Below, piece by piece: positions 57,626-64,000 of a DNA stretch of 64,000 nucleotides (the first letter of the stretch is position 1; the number at the start of each line of letters is the position of its first letter). The translations under genes and the position numbers were made by a program. The notes beneath the pieces were generated by a model. That model did not search any database, had not been told where the DNA came from, and worked only from the letters and a program-made list of their open reading frames with translations. Source of the stretch: Streptomyces chartreusis (GTDB lineage Bacteria; Actinomycetota; Actinomycetes; Streptomycetales; Streptomycetaceae); contig NZ_CP023689.1 of the NCBI RefSeq assembly GCF_008704715.1, forward strand, positions 2,480,001 through 2,544,000. Direction: 5' to 3'.

Positions 57626-58831
57626 TCAGAACGGGGTCAGCGTCAGGTGCATGGCCTGCGGCTGGGTGTCCTGGATGTACGACGCCCACTCGGCGACGTC
57701 GTCGAAGGCAAAGCCGTACGCCTTGCCGTTGCCCATCTGGGCGTGGATGGCTCGCGCGTAGTGGTTGGTGATCTCCGGCTTGTAGAAGGTCGCCGCGCGG
57801 GTGGTGGGCTGCTTCGGATGGCTGAGCAGCGTGGAACGGTTGAAGCCGGCGCCCAGGATCGCGGCGACCGGACCGGTGACCCCGTCGTTGGGGGCGGCGA
57901 GCGCGCCGTCGCAGAAGAGCACGTCGCGGGTGGAGGGCTTGGCGAAGGAGACCGTCGCCGGGCCGTGGAAGGTGAGCTTGCCGTTGTCGACCCGGCCGGT
58001 GAACGCACCCGCGACGGTACGGACATGGAGCGGCTGCTGCCGGTAGGCCTGCCAGACCTTGTCGATGTACGGGTCGAAGTAGTGCTTGCCGAACCGACCG
58101 GCGTCGAGTCCGTGACTCGGCGCGATGACCCGCCGCTCGCCGACGACCAGCTTCCCGAATCCAGGGGTGTTCCCCATGGCCCGGAAGATGCGGGCCCGGC
58201 CGCCCTGCCGCATCGTGCCGGTGGTCTGGTCCCGGTTCCCGGAGAGCCGGATCATCAGCGGCACGCTGAACATGTCGACCATGGTCGTGTTGCAGAACAT
58301 GCCGGACTCGTTGTGCGTGAACTCCACGAAGTCGTGCAGCACGGGGAAGTTGGGGTCGTTCTTCACCCAGCCCGCCGGGTGCTGGAGCGCGGGCCGTCCG
58401 GCCCCGTCCTGGACGGCCTTGAGCTTGAGCCTGCCGCCCAGGGACACGTAGATCCGGCCGGACATGTGCGGCAGCCGGATCCGCGTGGTGCCGCGGGCGT
58501 CGAGCGGGATGGCGTAGTCGGTGAAGCCGTTGTCCTTGTTGTCGGAGACCTTGACCGGCTCGACCGTGCCGCGGCGTGTGACCCGGACCTGACGGTCGCC
58601 CCGGCTGCCGACTATGTACAGGTGCACGTTGCGGTTGGCGAACTCACCGCTGTTGTTGTGGATGACCAGAGGCAGGCCGCCGGCGCGCTCCTCCGGGAGG
58701 GCCGGGCCGTCCCCGTCCGCGGCGAGGGCCGGACGCGCACCCGCGGCGAGCGCGGCGCCGGCCACTGCGGTACCGGCCAGCGAGGTGAGTGCCCTGCGGC
58801 GGGAGAACACCGGTGAATCAAGCGGCACCAT
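57626..58831 (-). CDS. Secreted GH64 beta-1,3-glucanase
   Basis: About 401 residues from ATG 58831 (AAGGGA 8 bases upstream); an in-frame ATG at 58861 is less likely. A twin-arginine signal (SRRRALTSLAG) indicates Tat export. The mature protein is a GH64 type (laminaripentaose-producing): LPLVIHNNSGEFANRNVHLY, DFVEFTHNE and MVDMFSVPLMIRL are characteristic. It cleaves beta-1,3-glucan to pentaoses. First gene of the operon GH64-DPBB-GH19-protease. Confidence 0.9.
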   Translation of the reverse strand: MVPLDSPVFSRRRALTSLAGTAVAGAALAAGARPALAADGDGPALPEERAGGLPLVIHNNSGEFANRNVHLYIVGSRGDRQVRVTRRGTVEPVKVSDNKDNGFTDYAIPLDARGTTRIRLPHMSGRIYVSLGGRLKLKAVQDGAGRPALQHPAGWVKNDPNFPVLHDFVEFTHNESGMFCNTTMVDMFSVPLMIRLSGNRDQTTGTMRQGGRARIFRAMGNTPGFGKLVVGERRVIAPSHGLDAGRFGKHYFDPYIDKVWQAYRQQPLHVRTVAGAFTGRVDNGKLTFHGPATVSFAKPSTRDVLFCDGALAAPNDGVTGPVAAILGAGFNRSTLLSHPKQPTTRAATFYKPEITNHYARAIHAQMGNGKAYGFAFDDVAEWASYIQDTQPQAMHLTLTPF

Positions 58832-58890
58832 GCGGGAAATCCCTTTCTTTACCACGGACATGTCCGTTTCTTTTCTCGAACACTCCTTGC

Positions 58891-58904
58891 TTGAACGCGG
58901 TCAA
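58891..58904 (-). promoter_or_regulatory. Shared element TTGAACGCGGTCAA, GH64 operon
   Basis: Minus strand TTGACCGCGTTCAA, 60-73 bases ahead of the GH64 start; it differs by one base from the element ahead of the CAP-GH128 operon (48595-48608). Contains a -35-like TTGACC. Confidence 0.55.
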
Positions 58905-59182
58905 ACGTAGCCAGCGGTGTCGCGCGGCAGTCATCAAAAATTGCTGGGGGACGGACAGTTGTTGCGCGGCCGTTGTGCGTAGAGAGCTGTTGCAGGAACC
59001 GCGAACGTCAAAAAGGCTGTGCCTGCCCGGGAATTACCAGCAAAAGGGTGGACCGAGACTCAGCGCGGCGTCGCCTCGATGAACGAGAACGGCGGGGTAC
59101 CGGAGACGTCCACCGGGGAAGCGCAGACCCATCCCGAACCTCAGCGGAGCCTGCGGCGTGCAAGGCGCAGGGCCGTGTGGGT
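58905..59182. other. Intergenic stretch without recognised gene
   Basis: Between the GH64 promoter element and the candidate small RNA. Short reading frames occur on the plus strand but have no ribosome sites or family likeness. It may hold the small RNA's upstream promoter elements. Confidence 0.5.
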
Positions 59183-59188
59183 TACACT
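59183..59188 (+). promoter_or_regulatory. Possible -10 of the small RNA
   Basis: TACACT (59183-59188), a good -10 hexamer, would give a start near 59195 at the base of the predicted stem. The -35 region is weak. Confidence 0.4.
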
Positions 59189-59194
59189 TGGTTC

Positions 59195-59345
59195 AGAGCT
59201 GGTCGCCGGAACTTCGGTTGGCTGGTGTTGCGTTGGTGGTCCAAGGAAAGACGCCCCACTTCCTGTGGGGAGATGCAGGTGCAAGGCCTGCCCGGCGCTC
59301 GGATTCGGGCCCGTCCACGGTTTGCGTGGACGGGCCCGATTTTTT
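59195..59345 (+). ncRNA. Candidate structured small RNA with own terminator
   Basis: About 150 bases, no plus-strand gene on either side. The ends pair: GAG (59196-59198) and CGCCGG (59204-59209) with CCGGCG (59292-59297) and CTC (59298-59300). Inside are hairpins TTGG/CCAA (59234-59244), CCCCAC/GTGGGG (59254-59270) and GCAGG/CCTGC (59275-59291). Directly after comes a perfect 15-base-arm terminator with TTTTTT. Flanking genes point away (GH64) or toward it (cupin), so it looks like a free-standing transcript rather than a leader. The GGTGCAAGG loop recalls cobalamin riboswitches, but no downstream gene exists. Confidence 0.6.
59305..59345 (+). terminator. Intrinsic terminator of the small RNA
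   Basis: Perfect 15-base arms (59305-59319 and 59325-59339), loop GTTTG, then TTTTTT (59340-59345). The T tract is on the plus strand only, so it is directional. Confidence 0.92.
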
Positions 59346-59366
59346 GTGCGGTCGGGGCCGGGAGCG

Positions 59367-59804
59367 TCAGGTGGTGGGGGCGCCTCCCCTGTCGTGGGTG
59401 GAGAGGTGCTCGAAGGTTTCGCCGGTGGCGGTGATGGTTCGGGTCACGTCGCGGCCGCCGTACACCCAGTAGATCCGCATGACTCCCTGTCCCCGGTTGA
59501 AGAAGCGGTGCGGGACTCCGGCCGGGACCCAGGTCGCCTGGCCGGTCTCCAGGTCGAAGAACTCGCCGGCTATCTCCGCGGTGGCCTCGCCTTCGAGGAT
59601 CAGGACGGACTCCTCGACGTTGTGGCTGTGGAGGGGCAGGCCGGTGCCGGGCTGGAAGACCGTCTGACCGGTGGTGACGGTCGCCCGGTCGGAGTTCCAT
59701 CTGCCGACGTAGGGGATGGTGGCCACACCTCCGCCGCGGTCGAAGCGGGCGACCTCGTCGGGGTGGACGAGCAGCGCCGGGGCACTGGGGCGGTGGGGGC
59801 ACAT
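59367..59804 (-). CDS. Cupin-domain protein
   Basis: 145 residues, ATG 59804 with GGAG 9 bases upstream. A single cupin barrel: GTGLPLHSHNVEESVLILEGE contains the metal-binding His-x-His...Glu set, and VPAGVPHRFFNRG the second-motif His. Such proteins act as isomerases, dioxygenases or binding proteins in small-molecule catabolism. It starts 14 bases after the ABM gene stop, so is the third gene of the Ldh-ABM-cupin operon. Confidence 0.85.
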   Translation of the reverse strand: MCPHRPSAPALLVHPDEVARFDRGGGVATIPYVGRWNSDRATVTTGQTVFQPGTGLPLHSHNVEESVLILEGEATAEIAGEFFDLETGQATWVPAGVPHRFFNRGQGVMRIYWVYGGRDVTRTITATGETFEHLSTHDRGGAPTT

Positions 59805-59818
59805 GTGGGCGGCTCCGA

Positions 59819-60121
59819 TCAGGCGTGGTGGAACAGGCGGCGGGAGAGGGTGTTGACCTGGCTGCCGGGCACGACGTACTTCGCGGCCGCCTCGCGCCAG
59901 ACCTTGTAGTGGGGCGCGGTGCGGTGGGCGTCGACGGCGGCCTCGTCGTCGTAGATCTCGTGGAAGACGAAGTGGTGGTCGTCGTCCAGGTCGCAGACGA
60001 CGTCGAAGGCGCGGCAGCCGGGCTCGTCGGCGAAGGTGCGTTCGGCGTTCTCCTCGATGGCCCCGAGGAAGGCGTCACGGCAGCCGGGGACGACCTGGAG
60101 GGACACGGTCAGGGCGATCAT
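59819..60121 (-). CDS. Antibiotic-biosynthesis-monooxygenase-type (ABM) protein
   Basis: 100 residues, ferredoxin-like dimeric alpha-beta barrel fold: VSLQVVPGCRDAFLGAIEEN, CRAFDVVCDLDDDHHFVFHE, then DAHRTAPHYKVW. Similar small enzymes are YgiN-like quinol monooxygenases. ATG overlaps the Ldh-family gene's stop by 4 bases (60118-60121), so it is coupled. Confidence 0.85.
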   Translation of the reverse strand: MIALTVSLQVVPGCRDAFLGAIEENAERTFADEPGCRAFDVVCDLDDDHHFVFHEIYDDEAAVDAHRTAPHYKVWREAAAKYVVPGSQVNTLSRRLFHHA

Positions 60122-61200
60122 GCGGGGAACTCCTCGGACTTGGAGGGGACGGTGCGAGCTGCGGGCAGGGGTACGGCCGTGGTGACGGCGATCCTCGTGA
60201 GAGCGGTCCAGGTGTCGTCGGCGAGTGTGATGCCCTCCGTGCGCAGGCGTTCGGCCGTACGGGCCTCCGGCTCTCCCGGGACGAACACCTCCGCCGCACC
60301 CGGGGCGGTGGGAGTGGACTTCGTCTCCTCGATGAGGGCCTCGATCCGCTCCTCGAACTCCGCCGGGTCGGCCATCGACCGGATGTCGACGCAGATCAGC
60401 AGGTGGCCGACGCCGCTGCGGCCCGTCGCGCGGTACGGGCCTACGACCCCGGAGCCGAACGCGCTGCCGGTCAGCACGCCCGCCAGCACCTCGAACATGA
60501 AGGAGATGGCATAGCCCTTGTGGCCGGCCATCGGTAGGATCAGGCCCTCGATCGCGCGGCGTGGGTCAGTGGTCGGAGCGCCGTCCGCGTCGGCCGCCCA
60601 GCCCGCCGGGATCGGTTCGCCGCGTTCCTGGGCTGCGTAGATCTTGCCGCGTGCGACGGCGGTGTTGGCGATGTCCATCACGACCGTGCCGTAGCGGCCG
60701 CCAGGTGCCGCGATCGACCACGGGTTGGTGCCGAGCCGCTTCTCCCGGCCGCCCCAAGGGGCCATCGCCGGGCTGGCGTTGGTGGCCAGCAACGCCACAC
60801 AGCCCTCATCGGCGGCCTTGCGGGTGAAGTACGCCGCCGTCCCGAAGTGGCCGGAGTTGCGGAGCGCGACCGCGCTGATGCCGTGGCGCCGGGCGCGTTC
60901 CACGCCCCAGGTGATCGCGCGGTCGGCGAGCACCTGGCCGAGACCGTCGCGGCCGTCGACGACGAGTACGGCGCCGTTGTCGGACACTATGGCCGGAGCG
61001 GTCACCGCTGCCGTCGCGCCGCTCTCGATACGGGCCAGGTACCACGGCAGCCTCAGCATCCCGTGGGACGGATGGCCCCAGAGCTCCGCCGTCACCAGGG
61101 TGTCCGCGAGCAGACGGGCGTCGGCGGCCGGAACGCCGTGCGCCTCAACGGTGGCGGCGGCGAACTCCAGCAGGTCCGGGGCGCCGACGGTGTGCGGCAT
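60118..61200 (-). CDS. Ldh-family (malate/L-lactate/ureidoglycolate dehydrogenase-like) oxidoreductase
   Basis: 360 residues from ATG 61200 with a strong AGGAGGG upstream. NAD(P)-dependent type-2 malate/lactate dehydrogenase fold: GHPSHGMLRLPWYL (catalytic His region), RNSGHFGTAAYFTRKAADEG and LGTNPWSIAAPGG. Substrates in this family are 2-hydroxy or imino acids. It is the first gene of an operon with the ABM and cupin genes, downstream of a CTGTATACAG operator. Confidence 0.88.
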   Translation of the reverse strand: MPHTVGAPDLLEFAAATVEAHGVPAADARLLADTLVTAELWGHPSHGMLRLPWYLARIESGATAAVTAPAIVSDNGAVLVVDGRDGLGQVLADRAITWGVERARRHGISAVALRNSGHFGTAAYFTRKAADEGCVALLATNASPAMAPWGGREKRLGTNPWSIAAPGGRYGTVVMDIANTAVARGKIYAAQERGEPIPAGWAADADGAPTTDPRRAIEGLILPMAGHKGYAISFMFEVLAGVLTGSAFGSGVVGPYRATGRSGVGHLLICVDIRSMADPAEFEERIEALIEETKSTPTAPGAAEVFVPGEPEARTAERLRTEGITLADDTWTALTRIAVTTAVPLPAARTVPSKSEEFPA

Positions 61201-61262
61201 GGTGGCCCTCCTGGCTGACTGGGTGAGTGGCAGGCGCGTTAACTGGCGTGCTGTATTCATTA

Positions 61263-61272
61263 CTGTATACAG
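61263..61272. promoter_or_regulatory. GntR-type operator CTGTATACAG upstream of Ldh operon
   Basis: A perfect 10-base palindrome 63 bases ahead of the Ldh-family start, identical to 62097-62106 ahead of the GntR gene. A partial copy (GGATACAG) follows at 61277-61284. Confidence 0.7.
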
Positions 61273-61338
61273 CAGTGGATACAGCAAGACCATGGGTGGG
61301 TCGGTCCGGCCCTGGCGGCGCCCGACCTCGGCCCGCAC

Positions 61339-62064
61339 TCAGCCCGCGATATCCACCTGGAACTCCGCCCCGGTCGTCAGGTCGTGACTCGTCAGGCTCT
61401 CGATCAGGGCGTTCTGGGTCTGGGCGAGGTGGTGTCGGCCGGCCGCCTCCGCCGCCGGGGCGTCGCCCTGCACGATCGCCCTGAGCATCGCGCGGTGCTC
61501 CTCCAGCGAGGTCAGCATGCGGCGCGGGCCGCTGTGCGAGATCCGGCGCAGGCGGGCGGTCTGGCCGCGCAGGTCGCGGATCGTGCGGGCGAGGTAGGGG
61601 TTGCGGCAGGCGGCGATGACGGCCTGGTCGAAGGACTCGCTGATGTCGTAGAACTCCTGGTAGGAGCGGGTCTGCTCGGCGGTGTCCAGGGTGCTGAAGG
61701 TCGCGTCGAACTCCTCCAGGCGGGTGAGCAGTTCGCGGAACGGCACCAGCACCCGCTCGTCCGCCGCCCCCGCCCGCGTGACCGACGCGGCCGCCTCGGG
61801 TTCCAGGAGCATGCGGAACTCGAACAGGGCCCGCACTCCGCCGAGCGAGATCGTGGCCACCCTGGCCACCTCACCGGGTACGAAGTCGACCAGCCCCTCC
61901 CCCGCGAGGCGCCGGATGGCCTCGCGGACCGGGGTGCGTGAGGCACCCAGTTCCTCGCCCAGCTGGACCTCGCTGAGCTTGGCGCCCGGACGCAGCCGCA
62001 GCGACTCGATGTCGGCCTTGAGCCGCTCGTAGACCGCCGCGCTCTTTCCCGTCGCCCGCACCAT
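61339..62064 (-). CDS. GntR-family (FadR/FCD) transcriptional regulator
   Basis: 241 residues from ATG 62064 with GAGGGAG upstream. The GntR winged helix (LKADIESLRLRPGAKLSE, then ELGASRTPVREAIRRLAGEG) is followed by an all-helical FCD ligand domain (FRMLLEPEAAASV, SFDQAVIAACRNPYLARTI, LEEHRAMLRAI). FCD regulators sense organic acids. The identical palindromes before its own gene and the Ldh operon indicate autoregulation and control of the catabolic genes. Confidence 0.9.
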   Translation of the reverse strand: MVRATGKSAAVYERLKADIESLRLRPGAKLSEVQLGEELGASRTPVREAIRRLAGEGLVDFVPGEVARVATISLGGVRALFEFRMLLEPEAAASVTRAGAADERVLVPFRELLTRLEEFDATFSTLDTAEQTRSYQEFYDISESFDQAVIAACRNPYLARTIRDLRGQTARLRRISHSGPRRMLTSLEEHRAMLRAIVQGDAPAAEAAGRHHLAQTQNALIESLTSHDLTTGAEFQVDIAG

Positions 62065-62096
62065 GGAACTCCCTCGCGCTCTCGCCGTACACCAGG

Positions 62097-62106
62097 CTGT
62101 ATACAG
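62097..62106. promoter_or_regulatory. GntR-type operator CTGTATACAG upstream of gntR
   Basis: A perfect palindrome 33 bases ahead of the regulator's start and about 110 bases past the dioxygenase stop; second copy of 61263-61272. Confidence 0.7.
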
Positions 62107-62135
62107 GCTAGCGGCCCGGGGTGGCGAATATCGCG

Positions 62136-62238
62136 AGTCGTCGGGGATGCCCGTGCCGGTCAGTCGTCGGGGATGCCCGTGCCTGGTCAGTCGTCGGGGA
62201 TGCCCGTGCCTGGTCAGTCGTCGGGGATGCCCGGGCCA
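62136..62238. repeat. Tandem repeat of 26-27 bases at 3' end of dioxygenase gene
   Basis: Four units begin at 62136 (26 bp), 62162 (27 bp), 62189 (27 bp) and 62216 (partial, coding). Each contains GTCGTCGGGGATGCCCG, the antisense of the last codons GIPDD plus stop of the dioxygenase. Three non-coding extra copies of the gene's terminus therefore follow the stop. Confidence 0.9.
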
Positions 62239-63227
62239 CTGAGGGCGGGGACCGTCCGCTCGGGGCGGGTGAGGGAGCGGGCGCCGAGGCGGAACTGGGT
62301 CAGTTTGTCGATGATGGTCTGGCCGACGGGGGTGTGGCCCCAGATGCTGATGCCCTGGTGGGTGCCGGGTTCCCAGGTGGACTCGTCGATGACCACCGGG
62401 TTCCAGCCGACCTCCCACTCGAAGCCCGAGGGCGTGCGGGCGTAGTAGGAGAGCTCCTTGTCGTTGGTGTGTTGCCCCACGGACAGGGCCATGTCGAAGC
62501 CGAGTTCGTGGACGCGCTGGTAGCTGCGGGCCACGTCGTCGAGGGTGGCGGCCTGGATGTTGAGGTGCTGGACGCGGGTGCGGATCGGGTCGACGGGCAG
62601 GCCGCGGACGGCGGCGATGGCGATGGAGTGGTGGCGTTCGTTGACGCGCAGGAAGCGGATCTTGAGCTTCACGCCGCTGATCGTCTCGTCGATGTAGTCG
62701 GTGAGACGGGCGTCGAAGACCGTGTCGAAGTAGCCGCGCATCAGGGCCGGTCTGGTGGAGGTGATGGCGACGTGGCCCATGCCCGAGTCGCCCGTGACCC
62801 AGCCGGACGCGAGCATGTCGAGGGGCTGCGGCGAGAGGACGGGGCTCGTGTAGATCTCCTGGGTGATGCCCTTGGGGCCGGGGAAGCGCAGCAGGCGTTC
62901 GACGCCGCGCATCCTCGCCTCCTCGGCGGATCCCCGAACGACGGGGACACCATGGGCGCGGACGCGGGCTTCGATCTGTTCGAAGGAGGCGTGGTCGTCG
63001 ATGTGCCAACCGGTCGCCACGACGTCCTCGGCCGGCCCGCGCCGCAGCAGGAAGCGGCACTCCTGGCCGTCGAGGCGGAAGCGCATCAGGCCGGTGTCGA
63101 GGTCGTCGTGGTGCATGCCGATGGCGTCGGTCCCGAAGCGGCGCCAGTCGGCGAAGCGGTCGGTCTCGATGACGATGTAGCCCAGGTGGACCGCACCGAA
63201 GACGGACGGGGAGGTGTACGGGGTCAT
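62214..63227 (-). CDS. Extradiol (VOC-type) ring-cleavage dioxygenase
   Basis: 337 residues from ATG 63227, overlapping the hydrolase stop by 4 bases. Two-domain type I extradiol dioxygenase layout, BphC/HsaC-like. The Fe(II) ligands can be placed: His in GDSGMGHVAITS, His in TRVQHLNIQAAT and Glu in YARTPSGFEWEVGW. It opens catechol rings next to the hydroxyls. The product would go to the alpha/beta hydrolase encoded just upstream. The substrate (biphenyl-, steroid- or phenylpropionate-like) is not determined. Confidence 0.9.
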   Translation of the reverse strand: MTPYTSPSVFGAVHLGYIVIETDRFADWRRFGTDAIGMHHDDLDTGLMRFRLDGQECRFLLRRGPAEDVVATGWHIDDHASFEQIEARVRAHGVPVVRGSAEEARMRGVERLLRFPGPKGITQEIYTSPVLSPQPLDMLASGWVTGDSGMGHVAITSTRPALMRGYFDTVFDARLTDYIDETISGVKLKIRFLRVNERHHSIAIAAVRGLPVDPIRTRVQHLNIQAATLDDVARSYQRVHELGFDMALSVGQHTNDKELSYYARTPSGFEWEVGWNPVVIDESTWEPGTHQGISIWGHTPVGQTIIDKLTQFRLGARSLTRPERTVPALSGPGIPDD

Positions 63228-64000
63228 CGGCGGCCCGCCAGGAAGTCTGTGCAGAGCCGGTTGAACAGCTCGGCGCGCTCGAACTGCACCCAGTGCCCGG
63301 TGTTGGCGACCTCGTACAGGTCGCAGTCGGGCATGCGGTCGGCCAGCATCCGGCCGCCGGACGGGCGGTTGACCCTGTCGGCCGCGCCCCACAGCACCAG
63401 GGTCGGCACGGGCAGGCGGGCCAGGCGGGTGTCGCGGGTGAAGTCCATTCGCCACAGCGTGCGCAGGGCGTTCGGGCCGGAGGGGCGGCGCAGCGGCGGG
63501 GCCGCGATCACCTCCGGGTCGATGCTGGCGCGGTAGCGCGCGTCGATGACGCCGTCGGGGACGTCGGCGGCGTTGAAGACGAGGTAGGTGCGGATGAACT
63601 TCTCCAGCTTCAGCCGCGAAGGGCCGTCGCCGGAGTAGTAGTCGAGCAGGCTGTTCAGACCCGGCGTCGGCAGCGCGCGGGTGGTGCCGACGCCGCCGGG
63701 GCCCATCAGGACCATGCGGTCGACCCGGTCGGGGGTGTCCAGGGCGAGCCGCAGGGCGCAGGCGCCGCCGTAGGAGTTGCCCACCAAGTGGGCCTTGTCC
63801 AGGCCGAGTTCGTCGAGCAGGCCGCGGATGCCGGAGGCGAGGTGGCCGAAGGGGTCCGTGCCGTCCACGCCCTTGGTGCTACGGCCGTAGCCGGGCAGGT
63901 CGGGGACGATGACCCGGTACTCCTTGGCCAGGGCGGCGATGTTGCGGGCGTAGTTGGAGACGCCCGAGGCGCCGGGGCCGCCGCCGTGCAGGAGCAGGAC
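63224..64000 (-). CDS. Alpha/beta hydrolase, meta-cleavage product hydrolase type (partial)
   Basis: Runs off the right edge; 258 codons are present and the N-terminus is missing. Oxyanion motif LLLHGGGPGASG, nucleophile elbow GNSYGG, acid Asp in WGAADRVNRP and His in VANTGHWVQFER make a full triad. This is the BphD/HsaD/MhpC pattern that hydrolyses the ring-fission product of an extradiol dioxygenase. The 4-base overlap with the dioxygenase gene supports sequential steps in one pathway. Confidence 0.88.
   Translation of the reverse strand, partial: VLLLHGGGPGASGVSNYARNIAALAKEYRVIVPDLPGYGRSTKGVDGTDPFGHLASGIRGLLDELGLDKAHLVGNSYGGACALRLALDTPDRVDRMVLMGPGGVGTTRALPTPGLNSLLDYYSGDGPSRLKLEKFIRTYLVFNAADVPDGVIDARYRASIDPEVIAAPPLRRPSGPNALRTLWRMDFTRDTRLARLPVPTLVLWGAADRVNRPSGGRMLADRMPDCDLYEVANTGHWVQFERAELFNRLCTDFLAGRR

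Noticed and set aside
57102..58960. DasR site ahead of the GH19/GH64 operon
   Set aside because: No sequence near the dre consensus was found there; the operon carries the TTGAACGCGGTCAA element instead.
59195..59345. Cobalamin riboswitch for the structured RNA
   Set aside because: Only the GGTGCAAGG loop is reminiscent; the B12-box is not seen and no downstream gene on the plus strand is available to regulate.
58973..59909. Plus-strand frames over the small RNA and cupin region
   Set aside because: No ribosome site or family likeness; they run through the terminator hairpin and antisense to the cupin gene.
62136..62238. Tandem 26-27 bp units considered as CRISPR
   Set aside because: Units are contiguous with no unique spacers and copy the end of the adjacent gene.
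61339..63060. Long frame that would fuse the GntR regulator to upstream sequence
   Set aside because: The regulator has its own ATG with a good ribosome site at 62064, and the upstream part is out of frame with the dioxygenase and low complexity.

Overview
The window looks like a chromosomal segment of a Streptomyces or a close relative. GC is very high with strong third-position GC bias. GTG and TTG starts are common, secreted proteins are numerous, and several regulatory sites match Streptomyces consensus sequences. From memory, the gene set murA-like (HTH fusion), aconitase, ngcEFG, rok7B7, xylFGH, dxs and an amino acid permease corresponds to the SCO5998-SCO6014 neighbourhood of S. coelicolor, here with extra blocks inserted. 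No tRNA, rRNA, insertion sequence, integrase or CRISPR array was seen.

Layout. (1) 1-11.9 kb, minus strand: a large secreted LamG-repeat protein, a secreted RHS/YD-repeat polymorphic toxin with a pre-toxin HINT domain and a short toxin tail, and a small overlapping gene that is probably its immunity protein. (2) 12-17 kb: a hydroxyisobutyrate-dehydrogenase-like reductase, a small NYN-type protein, an APC permease and dxs. (3) 17.3-25.7 kb, minus strand: the xylFGH-type sugar ABC importer, its ROK regulator and the ngcEFG-type GlcNAc/chitobiose importer, with a DasR-like site ahead of ngcE. (4) 26-34.7 kb: two secreted GH92 alpha-mannosidases that share an identical 12-bp palindromic operator, then a secreted AA10 LPMO with a CBM2 behind a perfect CebR box. 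(5) 34.8-39.8 kb: small regulators, acetyltransferases, a VOC protein, a roadblock protein and an orphan histidine kinase. (6) 39.9-46.4 kb: aconitase and argG, divergent across a regulatory region carrying an iron-box-like site, an 18-bp palindrome and ARG-box repeats; then a DUF4236-like gene and the HTH-MurA fusion, closed by a very long perfect terminator hairpin. (7) 46.4-58.9 kb, minus strand: a dense island of secreted proteins (degenerate nuclease-like, GH128, CAP, sulfatase, S1 protease, GH19 chitinase, double-psi barrel protein, GH64 glucanase) interleaved with a ROK regulator, a response regulator, an AraC regulator and a histidine kinase. Two of its operons share a near-identical TTGAAYGCGGTCAA element. 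(8) 59.2-59.35 kb: a candidate stand-alone structured small RNA with its own terminator. (9) 59.4-64 kb, minus strand: an aromatic-compound-type catabolic cluster (cupin, ABM monooxygenase, Ldh-family oxidoreductase, GntR regulator, extradiol dioxygenase, alpha/beta hydrolase running off the window) with two copies of a CTGTATACAG operator.

How it fits together. Much of the window concerns attack on external polymers and uptake of the products. GH19 plus ngcEFG deal with chitin and GlcNAc, GH64 and GH128 with beta-1,3-glucan, GH92 with mannan or mannoprotein, AA10-CBM2 with cellulose, and xylFGH with pentose. Together these read as fungal and plant wall utilisation. The most unusual items are the candidate small RNA, the shared promoter elements of the lytic operons and GH92 genes, the RHS toxin tail with its partner, and two histidine kinases that appear to have lost an adjacent response regulator.
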